Shown: one piece after another, positions 9,066 through 18,296 of the stretch
Layout: each line of letters starts with the position of its first letter
How positions within the stretch are numbered: the first letter of the stretch is position 1
Assembly: GCF_003287935.1 (NCBI RefSeq)
Contig: NZ_CP030287.1
Coordinates: 6,947,029-7,011,028, forward strand
DNA length: 64,000 bases
Direction of reading: 5' to 3'
DNA from: Streptomyces sp. ICC1
GTDB taxonomy: Bacteria > Actinomycetota > Actinomycetes > Streptomycetales > Streptomycetaceae
Notes under the pieces: model-generated
What the model saw: only the letters and a program-made list of their open reading frames with translations
What the model was told of the DNA's origin: nothing
The model's database searches: none
Made by a program: the position numbers and the translations under genes

Positions 9066-9182
9066 CCCGTCGTCACTCCCTCAACACTCAACGCTCAAGA
9101 CTCGGGGCATCCAATCGGACTACTGGGATCGTATGCAGATATACGTACCAATGCACCCGGACGGGGCGTAAAGAATGGTGGA

Positions 9183-11291
9183 TCAAGGCCCCTGCGGCGT
9201 CGGGCGCTCCGGCGTACCGAGCACCTCCACGATCAGTTCCTCCGGACACGGCGTCCCCCGCGGCAGCTGGTACTTCGCCGCCACCCGGTACTCCCCCGGC
9301 GCCGGCGCCAGCAGCTCCGTCCACACGTCTCCGGTGGCGTCCGGGACCGCCGAGAACAGGCAGCCGGCCGTGTTCTCGTACTGCTTGCCCTTCGGCTCCG
9401 CGGAGGCCTCGGGCTCCTTCGACGCCCCCGTCCTCTTCGGATCCGCCGTCTTCTTCGACTCCGCCGCCCTCTTCGATTCCGCCGTCTCCTGCGGCGGCGC
9501 CACCGGCCTGCCCTCGCCGTCCACCAACCCCAGCCACGGCGAATGCGGGATCCGCACCAGCACCCGCCCGGCCTGCTTCACGTCGATGACGAGCTGGTCG
9601 GCGCTCGCCCGCACCACCGTCGCGGGGCCCGCGACCAGGTCCGTCGGGTTCACCACCTTGAAGAGCTGCCAGTTCGCGTCGCCCCACACCTGCTGGAGGT
9701 ACGGGAGCCCCTCGCGCACCAGCTTCGCCTCGTCGCGCCCGCCCTCGTCGGGGTTGTCGGCGGGCAGCACGACGTAGTGCACGGCCCAGCGGTCCAGCCA
9801 CTCGCGGTAGCTGTCGGCCGTCAGGGTGTCGTCGTAGAAGAGCGGGTTCCGCTCCAGGTCGGCCTGCCGGTTCCAGCCGCGCGCGAGGTTCACGTACGCG
9901 GGGAAGGCGGAGGATTCCCGGTGGCTGCTGGCCGGGACCACCTCGACGCGGCCGCGGTCGGCGTTCGCCTTCTGCAGCTGGTCCACCAGCGGGGCCAGCT
10001 CCCGGCTCCAGGAGGCCAGCGGGGTGGTGCGGACGATGTCGGTGACGCTGTTGACGGTGATCCAGGCGGTCACGCCGACGAGGGCGAGCACCAGCCCGTA
10101 CCAGCGCCGCGTGCGCCCCCGAAGCAGCCTGCGCCTCGCCGGAGACGCCGGAGACCCCGGAGACGCCGGAAACCCCGGAGACGCCGCCGACGCCTCCCCG
10201 CCCCGCGCGGCCTCGTACGGGAGGGCCGCGAGCAGCACCGCCCCGCCGAACAGCATCGCCAGCCGGGTCACGTTTGACCCGACCTGCGAGTCGATCGCCC
10301 AGGTCAGGGCCACCCCGAGGGCGTAGATCGCGGACGCGGTCCGGACCGTCTTCCAGCCCTTCGGTACGAGGAACAGCGCGGCCAGCGCGCAGCCGAACGG
10401 AAGCGCCGCCGAGATCAGCTTCATCGGCTGCGTCCCCGAGAACGGGAACAGCCACGACGACAGCCCGACCACCGCCGCCGGGGCCAGCCCCAGCGCGTAC
10501 GCGCCCGGGCGCCGGCCGTTCAGGAACAGCGCGGCCGCGATCAGCCCGAGGAACAGCCCGGCGACCGGGCTGGAGGCGGTGGCGAGCGCCGCGAGCGGAG
10601 CCGCCGCGGCGGCCTTCGCCCAGCGCCGCTCGGCCCATTTGCGGGGCCAGCAGAAGACCGCGGCGACGGCCCCGAGCGCGAACATCACGCCGAGCCCGAA
10701 GGTGACCCGGCCCGACACGGCGTTGCACAGCAGCCCGTACACCCCGGCCAGCGCGGGCCACAGCGGCTCGCGCACGGCGCCGCGGCAGCGGGTCAGGATC
10801 ATCGCCAGCAGCCCGGCCGAGACCGTACCGGCGATCATGATCGTGGTGCGGACGCCGATCATGTACATCACGTACGGCGAGACCACGCTGTACGAGACCG
10901 GGTGCATCCCGCCGTACCAGGCGAGGTTGTACGCCGAGTCGGGATGGCGGCCCACGAACTCGGCCCAGGCGTCCTGCGCGGCGAGGTCGCCGCCGCTGTT
11001 GGCGACGGCGAAGAACCAGACCAGGTGCAGCAGCGCGGCCAGCCCGGTGGCGACGGCCACGGGATGCAGCCGCGCCCACCCGAGGGCCGGCCCGAAGGCA
11101 CGGCGCAGGGGGCCGGCGGCGGCCCCGGCCTCGGTCTCGCCGGAGGCCGCCGGGGCCGCCGGGGCCGCAACAACCGGGCCGGAGCCCGGGCCCGAGGCCG
11201 GAGCCGGAGCCGCGTCCGAGGCCGGAGCCGCGTCCGGGCCGTGCGCCGGGTCCTGCGCCCGGTCCTGCGTCTGTCGCTCAGCGGTGGTCAC
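9183..11291 (-). CDS. Polytopic membrane protein with large C-terminal extracytoplasmic domain
   Basis: A 702-residue protein. The first about 75 residues are a hydrophilic Ala/Pro-rich cytosolic tail, then about a dozen hydrophobic helices run from residue 80 to about 420 (for example VAVATGLAALLHLVWFFAVA and GLVLALVGVTAWITVNSV). A C-terminal domain of about 280 residues follows, with a Lys/Glu/Ser-rich insertion (around 9390-9500) and late cysteines. The plan of many helices followed by an extracytoplasmic domain recalls GT-C-type envelope glycosyltransferases, but I see no family motif, so this is only a suggestion. It lies 180 bases downstream of the carboxypeptidase gene on the same strand, behind a very strong hairpin. 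Confidence 0.75.
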   Translation of the reverse strand: MTTAERQTQDRAQDPAHGPDAAPASDAAPAPASGPGSGPVVAAPAAPAASGETEAGAAAGPLRRAFGPALGWARLHPVAVATGLAALLHLVWFFAVANSGGDLAAQDAWAEFVGRHPDSAYNLAWYGGMHPVSYSVVSPYVMYMIGVRTTIMIAGTVSAGLLAMILTRCRGAVREPLWPALAGVYGLLCNAVSGRVTFGLGVMFALGAVAAVFCWPRKWAERRWAKAAAAAPLAALATASSPVAGLFLGLIAAALFLNGRRPGAYALGLAPAAVVGLSSWLFPFSGTQPMKLISAALPFGCALAALFLVPKGWKTVRTASAIYALGVALTWAIDSQVGSNVTRLAMLFGGAVLLAALPYEAARGGEASAASPGFPASPGSPASPARRRLLRGRTRRWYGLVLALVGVTAWITVNSVTDIVRTTPLASWSRELAPLVDQLQKANADRGRVEVVPASSHRESSAFPAYVNLARGWNRQADLERNPLFYDDTLTADSYREWLDRWAVHYVVLPADNPDEGGRDEAKLVREGLPYLQQVWGDANWQLFKVVNPTDLVAGPATVVRASADQLVIDVKQAGRVLVRIPHSPWLGLVDGEGRPVAPPQETAESKRAAESKKTADPKRTGASKEPEASAEPKGKQYENTAGCLFSAVPDATGDVWTELLAPAPGEYRVAAKYQLPRGTPCPEELIVEVLGTPERPTPQGP

Positions 11292-11361
11292 GCCGACGTA
11301 CTCCCCAACACGACACGATGAATCTCCGGTGTCCGATCCGCTCCGGCCCGCTCTGCTCGTA

Positions 11362-11407
11362 GACGCGCTCCGGCGCCCCGGGGTTGCCCGGGGCGCCGGA
11401 GCGCGTC
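11362..11407 (-). terminator. Very strong hairpin after the carboxypeptidase gene
   Basis: A perfect 21-bp stem (11362-11382 against 11387-11407) with a 4-base loop GTTG. It separates the carboxypeptidase gene from the downstream membrane-protein gene, so the two probably have separate transcripts. Confidence 0.8.
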
Positions 11408-11420
11408 ACTCCCAGCCGGC

Positions 11421-11486
11421 GTCAGCCGACTCGGGTCAGCCGACTCGAGTCAGCCGGCCGGCTCCCGTCAGCCGACGCGCGTCAGC
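11421..11486. repeat. 14-bp repeats duplicating the carboxypeptidase gene 3' end
   Basis: GTCAGCCGACTCGG, GTCAGCCGACTCGA, an 18-bp variant, and GTCAGCCGACGCGC follow each other. The last copy contains the stop codon and final codons of the gene ending at 11468. On the minus strand each copy carries TGA, and the 14-bp spacing puts these stops in all three frames. Confidence 0.75.
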
Positions 11487-14383
11487 TTCTTGCCGATGCC
11501 CGGCGCCGCGAGGTCGCTCTGCAGCGCCACCGGCACCTTCACCTGGCTGGCGCCCGACCCGACGGTCAGCACACCGATCTCCGAGCCCGCCTTGGCGGTC
11601 ATCGGAATCTTGGCGGCGCCGTCACCCAGCTTGACCTCGACGGTGACGGAAGGCCAGCCGACCGCCTCCACGTCCGCGGTGGCCACGACCGGGACGCGGC
11701 CGCCGAGGCCGTCGTCCACGTAGCCGACGACGTCGCCCTTCTTGACGATGTTCGCGGCCGTCAGCGCCTTCTGCGTGGCCAGCATGACGTCCTTGCTGGC
11801 CGAGATCGCGGTACCGAGGATCGGCACCCCGTGCTGGCCGAGGACCGCGCCCACGATCAGCTGGTTGGTCTTGCCGACCTTCTTCTCGGCCGCGAAGAGC
11901 AGATTGCCGCCGGCCTTCGTGGTGGAGCCGGTCTTGATGCCCAGCGAGCCGTTGAAGGGAACCAGGTCGTTGTAGTTCCGCCAGGACTTGCCGGAGGGGT
12001 CGATCCAGTTCGGCAGCTTGGTGATCGCGATCAGCTCCGGCATCTCGACGATCTTGAGTCCGAGCTTGACCTGGTCCTCGGCGGTGCTGACCGTCGTCGC
12101 GTCCAGACCCGAGGGGTCCGTGTACGTGGTGTTGGTCATGCCGAGTTCCTTGGCCGTGGCGTTCATCTTCTTGACGAACGCCTCCTGCCCGCCGTCCCAG
12201 CGCGCTAGCAGCCGCGCGACGTTGTTGGCGGACGGGATCATGATCGCGGCGAGGGCGTCGTACTGCGAGATCTTGTCGCCCTCCTTCAAGTTGTTGACCG
12301 TGGACTCGCCCTCGGTCTCCTTCTTGCCGTCGTCGACCGCCGTCTTGTCGACGGGGATCATCTGGCCCTTCTCCCCCTTCTTCATGGGGAAGTCCTTGAG
12401 GATGACGTACGCCGTCATCGCCTTCGCGACGCTGCCGATCGCGACGGGCTTCTGCTCGCCGAAGGTGCCGACGGGCCCGAGGCCGGCCGCGGCCACGTAC
12501 GCCTGGCCCTCCTTCGGCCACGGGAGGGACGGGGCCCCGCCCTCGAAGGTGTACGAGGTCTTCGCCGTCATCTGGAGCGTCGGCTCGGGCAGCGGGCGCA
12601 CGAGCTGGACGACGGCGAGGATGACCGCCAGGAGCACGAGGATCGGGGCGTAGATCTTGAACCGCCGCACGGCGGTCCGGGTCGCGCTCGGCGGCGGGGG
12701 CGGGTTGTTGGTGAGGTCCGCCAGCATGTCGAGCGGCGGCTTGGGCGGCAGCGGCTGCTGCGTGGTCCGCTCGGACGACTGCGCGGCGGGCACCTGGGGC
12801 GCCCGCGCGGCGGCCGGGGCCGGGGCGGGTGCCGGAGCCTGGGCCGGGGCGGGTGCCGGAGCCTGGGCCTGGGCCGGGGCGGGCGCTGCCGGGGCCGCGG
12901 CCGGGTTGGGCTGCGGCGGCGGATACGGCCCGGGGGCGGCGGGCGAAGCCGTCCTCGACGTCGACCCGTCATCGGTCCGCAGCGGTACGAAGGTGCTCGC
13001 CCGCTCCCCGCCGACGGCGTGGGGCGGGACCGGCCGGGAGGCCCCGGGCTTGATGGCCCGGAACACGGCGGTCCGCTCGCTGTCGGCCGGCTCGTCGGCG
13101 GCCTGAGCGGCGGCCGGAGCAGCGCCTTGGCCGGGGCCCTGGCCGGCACCTTGGCCGGCGGGCTTCACCGCGCGGAAGACGGCGGTGCGCTCGCTGTCGG
13201 CGGGCTCGTCGGCGGCCGGGCGCCCGGGGGTCCCGGCACCGGTACGCGGCCCAGGGCCGTCGGCGGCACCGGACGGCGCGGCGGACGGACCCCCGACGCG
13301 CCCGGAAGCGGAACCGGGTTCGCGGTCGGCGACCGGAGGCTTCACGGCACGGAACACGGCCGTGCGCTCGCTGTCGACCGGCTCGGCGGGCGCGGCCGCC
13401 GCGGGCTTGCCGGAGCCCGCGGAAGCACCCGCCGGGCCGTCACCCGTACGCGCGCCAGAGCCGCCCCCAGGGGCGGAACCGGCGGCCGGACGCCCGGAAG
13501 CGGAACCCACACCGGGGCCACCGGCCACGGGCCGGGAATCCGCGACCGGCGGCACCACGGCACGGAACACGGCGGTGCGCTCACTGTCGACCGGCGCGGC
13601 CGGAGCGGGCGGAGTCGCCTGACCAGTAGGAACGACCGGAACAGGCTTGCCCGAGCTCCCGGACGCACCCGCAGGGCCCTCGCCCGTACGCGCGGCGGAG
13701 CCGCCCTCGGGGGCGGAGCCTGCGCTCGAACGACCGGAAGCGGAATCCACCGGGGAGTCACCGGCCGCGGGCCGGGCATCGGCGACCGGCGGCGTCACCG
13801 CACGGAACACGGCGGTGCGCTCGCTGTCGACCGGCGCGGCGGGCCCGGCCGCGACGGGCCGGCCCGAAGCCGCCTCACGAGCCGCGGACCCCTCGCCCAC
13901 GGACGCGGAAGCGGAAGCGGAAGCGGGACTTGAGCCGGAGCCGGAGGCAGCACCAGAGCCCGAGCTGGAGCCGGAGCCGGAGCCGGAGTCCGAGCCGGAG
14001 CCCGAGCCCGGGTCCGCACCGGAACCGGAAGGCGGACCGGAAGGCGCTCCGGAATCCGCGCCGGAGGCCGGGACGGAATCCGCACCGGAATCCCGGCCGG
14101 AATCCGCCGCCGCTTCGGGCAGGGCCTCGAAGACCTCGGTCCGCGCGCCCGGTGCCGCCTCCTCCGGCTCGTCACCGGTGGGCGAGGACTCCGCCGTGGC
14201 GACCCACGCCGCCACCGCTTCCCTCAGCGGATCGGGTGCCGCGGACCCCTCCTCGGGGTCCCGCGGACGGAACACCGAGACCCTCGGGTCACGCCCCTCG
14301 GAGGACTCCGCTGCCCCCGACGCTCCTTCATCAACCGACTTGTCGGGGGACTCGCCCGCCACCAGTTCCTCCTCGATCGCCAT
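11468..14383 (-). CDS. Membrane-anchored D-alanyl-D-alanine carboxypeptidase with repeat-rich cytosolic tail
   Basis: 971 residues. A disordered Ala/Pro/Ser/Gly-rich N-terminal region (1 to about 570), one membrane helix (about 579-597, [17 protein letters not shown]), then an extracytoplasmic S11 peptidase domain. The catalytic motifs are SVAK (serine about 651), SANN (about 718) and KTGS (about 817), so the enzyme should trim D-Ala from peptidoglycan stems. The family is normally about 400 residues; the extra 570 are unusual. The tail carries five copies of [11 protein letters not shown] chose the ATG at 14383 ([10 protein letters not shown]) rather than 14530 because the upstream extension is Cys/Arg-rich and unlike the tail. 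It is divergent from GPP34. Confidence 0.85.
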   Translation of the reverse strand: MAIEEELVAGESPDKSVDEGASGAAESSEGRDPRVSVFRPRDPEEGSAAPDPLREAVAAWVATAESSPTGDEPEEAAPGARTEVFEALPEAAADSGRDSGADSVPASGADSGAPSGPPSGSGADPGSGSGSDSGSGSGSSSGSGAASGSGSSPASASASASVGEGSAAREAASGRPVAAGPAAPVDSERTAVFRAVTPPVADARPAAGDSPVDSASGRSSAGSAPEGGSAARTGEGPAGASGSSGKPVPVVPTGQATPPAPAAPVDSERTAVFRAVVPPVADSRPVAGGPGVGSASGRPAAGSAPGGGSGARTGDGPAGASAGSGKPAAAAPAEPVDSERTAVFRAVKPPVADREPGSASGRVGGPSAAPSGAADGPGPRTGAGTPGRPAADEPADSERTAVFRAVKPAGQGAGQGPGQGAAPAAAQAADEPADSERTAVFRAIKPGASRPVPPHAVGGERASTFVPLRTDDGSTSRTASPAAPGPYPPPQPNPAAAPAAPAPAQAQAPAPAPAQAPAPAPAPAAARAPQVPAAQSSERTTQQPLPPKPPLDMLADLTNNPPPPPSATRTAVRRFKIYAPILVLLAVILAVVQLVRPLPEPTLQMTAKTSYTFEGGAPSLPWPKEGQAYVAAAGLGPVGTFGEQKPVAIGSVAKAMTAYVILKDFPMKKGEKGQMIPVDKTAVDDGKKETEGESTVNNLKEGDKISQYDALAAIMIPSANNVARLLARWDGGQEAFVKKMNATAKELGMTNTTYTDPSGLDATTVSTAEDQVKLGLKIVEMPELIAITKLPNWIDPSGKSWRNYNDLVPFNGSLGIKTGSTTKAGGNLLFAAEKKVGKTNQLIVGAVLGQHGVPILGTAISASKDVMLATQKALTAANIVKKGDVVGYVDDGLGGRVPVVATADVEAVGWPSVTVEVKLGDGAAKIPMTAKAGSEIGVLTVGSGASQVKVPVALQSDLAAPGIGKKLTRVG
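13048..13835 (-). repeat. Five coding copies of the motif [10 protein letters not shown]
   Basis: In-frame copies lie near 13050-13085, 13167-13203, 13343-13380, 13558-13594 and 13797-13835, separated by variable Pro/Gly/Ala linkers of about 30-70 residues. Each keeps S-E-R-T-A-V-F-R-A followed by a short basic/proline segment. They sit on the cytosolic side of the carboxypeptidase. A degenerate sixth motif, [10 protein letters not shown], lies nearer the membrane. Confidence 0.85.
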
Positions 14384-14548
14384 ACGCCCGGCTGTCCGAA
14401 TGTCTAACAGTGTCCCGTCTCGGGTGCATCGCCCCCGTGATAGACGAGAACGACATAGCTGACGGTTCCCCCACAAAGCAGGCAGGCACTCTCGACAGAT
14501 GAATGTGAGAGGCGTCACCCTGTCACTCATCCACGCGGGGAGGCATGG

Positions 14549-15283
14549 ATGGGCAAGAGCCGCAGAACGATTCCGGAGGAGCTCCTGCTGCTCGCATTGG
14601 ACCCGGCCACGGGTACCACGGCGCAGCCGCAGTCGCTCGACCTCGGCCTGGCCGGGGCACAGCTAGTGGAGCTGGCTCTGGCAGGACGGATAGCCCCTGA
14701 TGGGGATCGTATCGCCGTGGTGATGCCACGGCCGACAGGAGATCCGACTCTGGACTCCGCACTGGAACTGCTGCGCAGGCGCGGCAGCCCGGTTCGGGCC
14801 GTCCACTGGATCGGCGGACCCCGACTGGGGCTCCGCCAGGTGTACCTCGCTCACTTGGAGCGTTGCGGCATGGTCAGTGCCGTCGCGGGCCAGATGTGCG
14901 GGGTGCTGCCGACGACTCGCTACCAAGCGACCGACACGGCGATCAGCCGGGAGATCCGTGCCCGGCTGGACAGTGCGATCCGCACCGGTGTACCCCCGGA
15001 CCCGCGGACCGCGGCGCTTGCCGCCCTGGCCCACGCGGTCGGACTCGGCAAGCACCTGTACCCCGGCAACGAGGGGCGGTCGTCCAGGTCCCGACTGCGG
15101 GACCTGATCCGGCACGACCCGATGGGCGGACTGGTGGCGCACGCCGTCATGGACGTCCAGAACGGCGTGGCCGCACAGCCGCGCCGCGACCGGGCACCGG
15201 CCCAGCCCACCCGGGCGACGGCCACGGCCGTTCCGCTGCAACCGCGACGGACCGGAGCGATGGCCCGCGCGGCCGCGCACTGA
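14549..15283 (+). CDS. GPP34 (GOLPH3-like) family protein
   Basis: 244 residues. IPEELLLLALDPATG at the start, then LGLAGAQLVELALAGRI and VLPTTRYQATD, match the GPP34 fold found in eukaryotic GOLPH3 and abundant in Streptomyces. In eukaryotes the fold binds phosphoinositide lipids and glycosyltransferases at the Golgi; the actinobacterial role is unknown. Hydrophilic, no signal peptide. A GGGGAGG ribosome site lies 7 bases before the ATG at 14549; a second ATG at 14544 is out of frame. The last about 45 residues are a basic, Ala/Pro/Thr-rich tail. It shares a 165-bp divergent promoter region with the carboxypeptidase. Confidence 0.85.
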   Translation: MGKSRRTIPEELLLLALDPATGTTAQPQSLDLGLAGAQLVELALAGRIAPDGDRIAVVMPRPTGDPTLDSALELLRRRGSPVRAVHWIGGPRLGLRQVYLAHLERCGMVSAVAGQMCGVLPTTRYQATDTAISREIRARLDSAIRTGVPPDPRTAALAALAHAVGLGKHLYPGNEGRSSRSRLRDLIRHDPMGGLVAHAVMDVQNGVAAQPRRDRAPAQPTRATATAVPLQPRRTGAMARAAAH

Positions 15284-15500
15284 ACCGCCGGCCGGGCACG
15301 CAGTACGGGTCGGACACGCAGTACGAGCACGAGGACAAGCGCGAGCTGCGGTACCAGTACCAGCACGACAGGCAGCACGCGCAGCACACGTAACGCCACT
15401 GCCGTGGCCGGCGTCCCTCAGACCCGGTCCGGGAGCCGCCAGCGCGCGGGGTGGCGAGGCCGGTACGCCGGCCCCGCCGCCCCGCGCGTTTGCGTTGCGG

Positions 15501-15612
15501 CCCGGTCCCGGCAACCCGGTCCCGGCAACCCGGTCCCGGCAACCCGGTCCCGGAGGCCCGATCCCGGGAACCCGATTCCGGCGGCCCGGTGCCGGCAACC
15601 CGATCCGGACAG
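15501..15612. repeat. Tandem array of eight 14-bp units
   Basis: Three perfect CCCGGTCCCGGCAA units (15501-15542) are followed by five diverged ones (consensus CCCGRTCCCGGNRR) up to 15612. It occupies the 446-bp gene-free stretch between GPP34 and the XRE regulator, about 120 bp before the regulator start. The earlier part of that stretch holds a CAG/GTA-rich simple sequence (about 15305-15390) and no convincing gene. Confidence 0.85.
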
Positions 15613-15729
15613 CCCGTTCCGGACCCCATCCGGGCCGTTCCCCAGCGAGGCCGCACGCTTCGGTGGCAGTCTGCTCACCAGCAGGCACGCAGAGAGACAG
15701 CGAGAGAAGAAGGCGGAGGTGCCGTTCAC

Positions 15730-16614
15730 GTGGCGTCCAATGTCAATCCCACCGTCCGACGCCGCCGACTGGGCATGGAGTTGCGCAAGCTCCGCGAGGA
15801 CAAGGGCATGACGGCCGAACAGGTCGCAGAGCGCCTGCTCGTCTCCCAGTCCAAGATCAGCCGACTGGAGAACGGCCGACGCTCCATCAGCCAGCGCGAC
15901 GTCCGCGATCTGTGCGACGTCTACGAGGTCGAGGACCGGCGGCTCGTCGACTCCCTCATGCAGATGGCCAAGGACTCCCGCCAGCAAGGTTGGTGGCACG
16001 CCTTCGGCGACATCCCGTACAGCGTCTACATCGGCCTGGAAACGGACGCCGCCAGCCTGCGCACCTACGAGCCCTTGGTGGTGCCGGGGCTGCTCCAGAC
16101 CCCGGAGTACGCCCAGTCGCTCGTCCGGGGCGCATGGCCGGAGACCGCTCCGACCGACGTGGAGAAGCGCGTACAGGTCCGAATGCACCGCCAGAAGCGG
16201 CTCTGGGAGACCGACAACAGCAATCCGGAGATCGGGCCGCTGCGGCTTTGGGCGGTCATCGACGAGGCGGCCCTGCGGCGTCACGTGGGTGATGCCCAGC
16301 TCATGATCCGGCAGCTGGAGTACTTGATAGAGCAGTCGGAGAAGCCGCACGTCACGGTCCAGGTGATGCCCTTCTCGATGGGAGCGCACCCGGGCGTCAA
16401 CGGCCAGTACGCCATTCTGGAATTCCCGGACGCGTCCGACTCGACCGTCGTCTACATCGAGGGCGTGACGAGCGACCTGTACCTGGAGAAGGCCAACGAC
16501 GTGCAGAAATACAGCGTGATGTACGAACATTTGCGCGCACAGGCCCACAATGTGGACCAGACGCGGCAGTTCATCTCGCGCATCATCGACGATTTCGCGA
16601 GCAAGGAGAACTGA
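15730..16614 (+). CDS. XRE-family regulator with DUF5753 domain
   Basis: 294 residues. The N-terminal helix-turn-helix spans about 10-65 (LRKLREDKGMTAEQVAERL and SQSKISRLENGRRSI), followed by the DUF5753 ligand/partner domain (WWHAFGDIPYSVYIGLE, YEPLVVPGLLQTPEYAQ, VQVMPFSMGAHPG, VVYIEGVTSDLYLE). Such Streptomyces regulators pair with a downstream DUF397 protein and often act in development or antibiotic control (BldB/WhiJ-like systems). The GTG at 15730 is chosen because GGAGGT lies 9 bases upstream; the longer open frame is only the repeat array. The DUF397 partner follows 193 bp downstream. Confidence 0.92.
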   Translation: MASNVNPTVRRRRLGMELRKLREDKGMTAEQVAERLLVSQSKISRLENGRRSISQRDVRDLCDVYEVEDRRLVDSLMQMAKDSRQQGWWHAFGDIPYSVYIGLETDAASLRTYEPLVVPGLLQTPEYAQSLVRGAWPETAPTDVEKRVQVRMHRQKRLWETDNSNPEIGPLRLWAVIDEAALRRHVGDAQLMIRQLEYLIEQSEKPHVTVQVMPFSMGAHPGVNGQYAILEFPDASDSTVVYIEGVTSDLYLEKANDVQKYSVMYEHLRAQAHNVDQTRQFISRIIDDFASKEN

Positions 16615-16807
16615 GGCTCAACAAAAGGCCGGTACGGTACACCGTCACTCCCCGGCCACAGAAGGCCTAAATGGAATATGCCACTCGGTCGGGTGAACGC
16701 CCCCGACACCTGCCGGAACCTGCGGGTAGCGTCGATCACGTCGGTCGGAGAAATGGCCGACAGGACACCGGGATCCACCGGTACTACTCGCTGAACCGGA
16801 GAGAAAC

Positions 16808-17017
16808 ATGGCCATTCGTCAGGGTTCCACGGAAAACTGGATCAAGTCCTCGTACTCCGCCAACGGCGCCTGCGTCGAGGTCAAGTCCCCCGTCATGGAG
16901 GCCATCGCGGTCCGCGACTCGAAGGTGCAGGACGGTCCGTCCCTCACCTTCGCGCCCGGCTCCTGGACCTCGTTCGTCGCCGAGGTGACCGAGGGCCGGC
17001 TGGGACGCCTCGCCTGA
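16808..17017 (+). CDS. DUF397 protein, partner of the XRE regulator
   Basis: 69 residues. NWIKSSYSANGACVEVKSP, IAVRDSKVQDGPSLTFAPG and SWTSFVAEV are diagnostic of DUF397. In WhiJ/BldB-like modules the small DUF397 protein modulates the DNA-binding partner; some behave like toxin-antitoxin pairs. An ATG with GAGAAAC upstream. The gene has its own short leader, so it may be transcribed separately from the regulator. An ordinary member of the family. Confidence 0.92.
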   Translation: MAIRQGSTENWIKSSYSANGACVEVKSPVMEAIAVRDSKVQDGPSLTFAPGSWTSFVAEVTEGRLGRLA

Positions 17018-17141
17018 ACGTCGAGGCGAACGTCCCAGCCCGCCGACAGACGAACAGCGCCACCAGCACGACACGCAGGACCAGCAGGATCCGCACCACC
17101 AGCACGACCAGTACCACCAGCACCACCGCACCACTGACTGG

Positions 17142-17189
17142 AGCCCTCTCGACCGGCCCGCCGTCCTGGCCGAGGGGGCTCGGCCATGT
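17142..17189 (+). terminator. Probable terminator after the DUF397 gene
   Basis: GAGCCCTCTCG pairs with CGAGGGGGCTC around a GC-rich loop. It sits 125 bp past the stop within a 300-bp gene-free stretch that also contains a CAC/CAG-rich simple sequence (17055-17130). Confidence 0.5.
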
Positions 17190-17277
17190 CCGCACGCGGG
17201 GCGCGCGGAGGCCGTACCCGGGCCCGTACGCGGGAGCCGCACACGGGGGCCCGCACGGCGCCCCCGGCGGCCGCCCC

Positions 17278-17326
17278 GGCTAGCGGCTAGCGGCTAGCGG
17301 CTAGCGGCTAGCGGCTAGCGGCTAGC
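17278..17326. repeat. Seven perfect copies of the heptamer GGCTAGC
   Basis: Seven uninterrupted 7-bp units, 49 bp in all. GCTAGC is self-complementary, so both strands read alike, and because 7 is not a multiple of 3 the array carries TAG in all three frames in both directions. The stop codon of the minus-strand gene ending at 17322 is the first of these TAGs that it meets. Confidence 0.95.
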
Positions 17327-18167
17327 GCAACCGGTCCACGTACCGGTCGGTCCCCGGCACCGTCGGGATGAACGGCGCCACCAGCTCCACCCGCCCCAGC
17401 CCCGTCTCCGCGACCTCCGCGTCCAGCCCCTGGAAGCGGTCCCAGCAGGTGCGCGGGTCGGTCTCGAGGAACCACAGCAGGGTCAGCCGGGTGTCGACCC
17501 CCTCCACCTGCTTCACGTACGTCATCCGGTCGCCGGGCAGCGGCGTCGGCCGGAAGACCGTGACCATCGCGGCCGGGGAGCCGGCCAGCCGCTTCGGCAG
17601 GGCGCGCGAGCGCAGCCACTCCAGCAGCTCGGCCCGCTGCTCCGGCCCCTCGGCGTCGACGACCTGGACGACGAGCCCGCCGTAGGGGTGGTCGAGGGCG
17701 TGGAAGTCGCGGGGACCGGCGGCGCCGTCGCGGTAGACGGTGGCCTCGTGGTCCTGGAACGCGGTGAAGACGTGGGTGCGGTCCTGGTAGACGCGCCCGT
17801 CGCGGTTGAGCCGCTTGTTGATGCCGACGGTCCACTTCATGTGCTCGTCGTAGCGGCCCTCGGTGACCCAGTACGTGGATATGTAGCACCCGGCCGTGAC
17901 GGGCTGGGCGACCGCCGACTTCTCCGGGTAGCGCAGCTCCTGGAGGTCCCGGGTGGCGACCCAGCGGCGGCCGGCGAACATCCAGGGCATGGCCATGGCG
18001 CCCGCGTAGTAGTGGTCGTCCTCGTACCAGCGGTTGTACGCGAACTCGTGGCCCGGGTGCGGTTCGACCATCGTGATCAGCGCGTGGCCGGGGTGGACTC
18101 CGTAGGGGCCGACCGAGGCGAGCTCGGCGTAGTCGTCGGCCCGGGTGTTCCGCTCGTCTGCTGTCAT
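17322..18167 (-). CDS. Conserved hypothetical protein, possibly a dimeric alpha/beta-barrel fold
   Basis: 281 residues, no signal peptide. It is rich in Trp, Tyr and His near the N-terminus (EFAYNRWYEDDHYYAGAMAM, MFAGRRWVATRDL) and has two similar halves: PGHALITMVEPHPGHEFAYNRWYEDD early and RLTLLWFLETDPRTCWDRFQ late. That pattern recalls EthD/ABM-type ferredoxin-like barrels, but no family is certain. Its stop lies inside the heptamer array, so the C-terminus (DRYVDRLR) may have been set by the repeat. It is divergent from the aminotransferase with a 129-bp shared promoter region. Confidence 0.7.
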   Translation of the reverse strand: MTADERNTRADDYAELASVGPYGVHPGHALITMVEPHPGHEFAYNRWYEDDHYYAGAMAMPWMFAGRRWVATRDLQELRYPEKSAVAQPVTAGCYISTYWVTEGRYDEHMKWTVGINKRLNRDGRVYQDRTHVFTAFQDHEATVYRDGAAGPRDFHALDHPYGGLVVQVVDAEGPEQRAELLEWLRSRALPKRLAGSPAAMVTVFRPTPLPGDRMTYVKQVEGVDTRLTLLWFLETDPRTCWDRFQGLDAEVAETGLGRVELVAPFIPTVPGTDRYVDRLR

Positions 18168-18296
18168 GGGAGACGGTCTAGCTGATGCGACGTCAGATGG
18201 GGAGTCCCCGGCGGGCAGTTCAGCATCCGATACATAGATGGCGTCTACACCTTCACGGGGCTACGATGCGCGCACCCGCCTCCCGAAGGAGCTCCC

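Noticed and set aside
12657..14462. Long plus-strand frames over the carboxypeptidase tail
   Set aside because: They reflect the Ser/Gly/Pro repeats read backward; the minus frame carries the conserved motif copies and joins the catalytic domain.
15501..15612. CRISPR-like array
   Set aside because: Units are 14 bp with no spacers between them; it is a plain tandem repeat and no cas gene is present.
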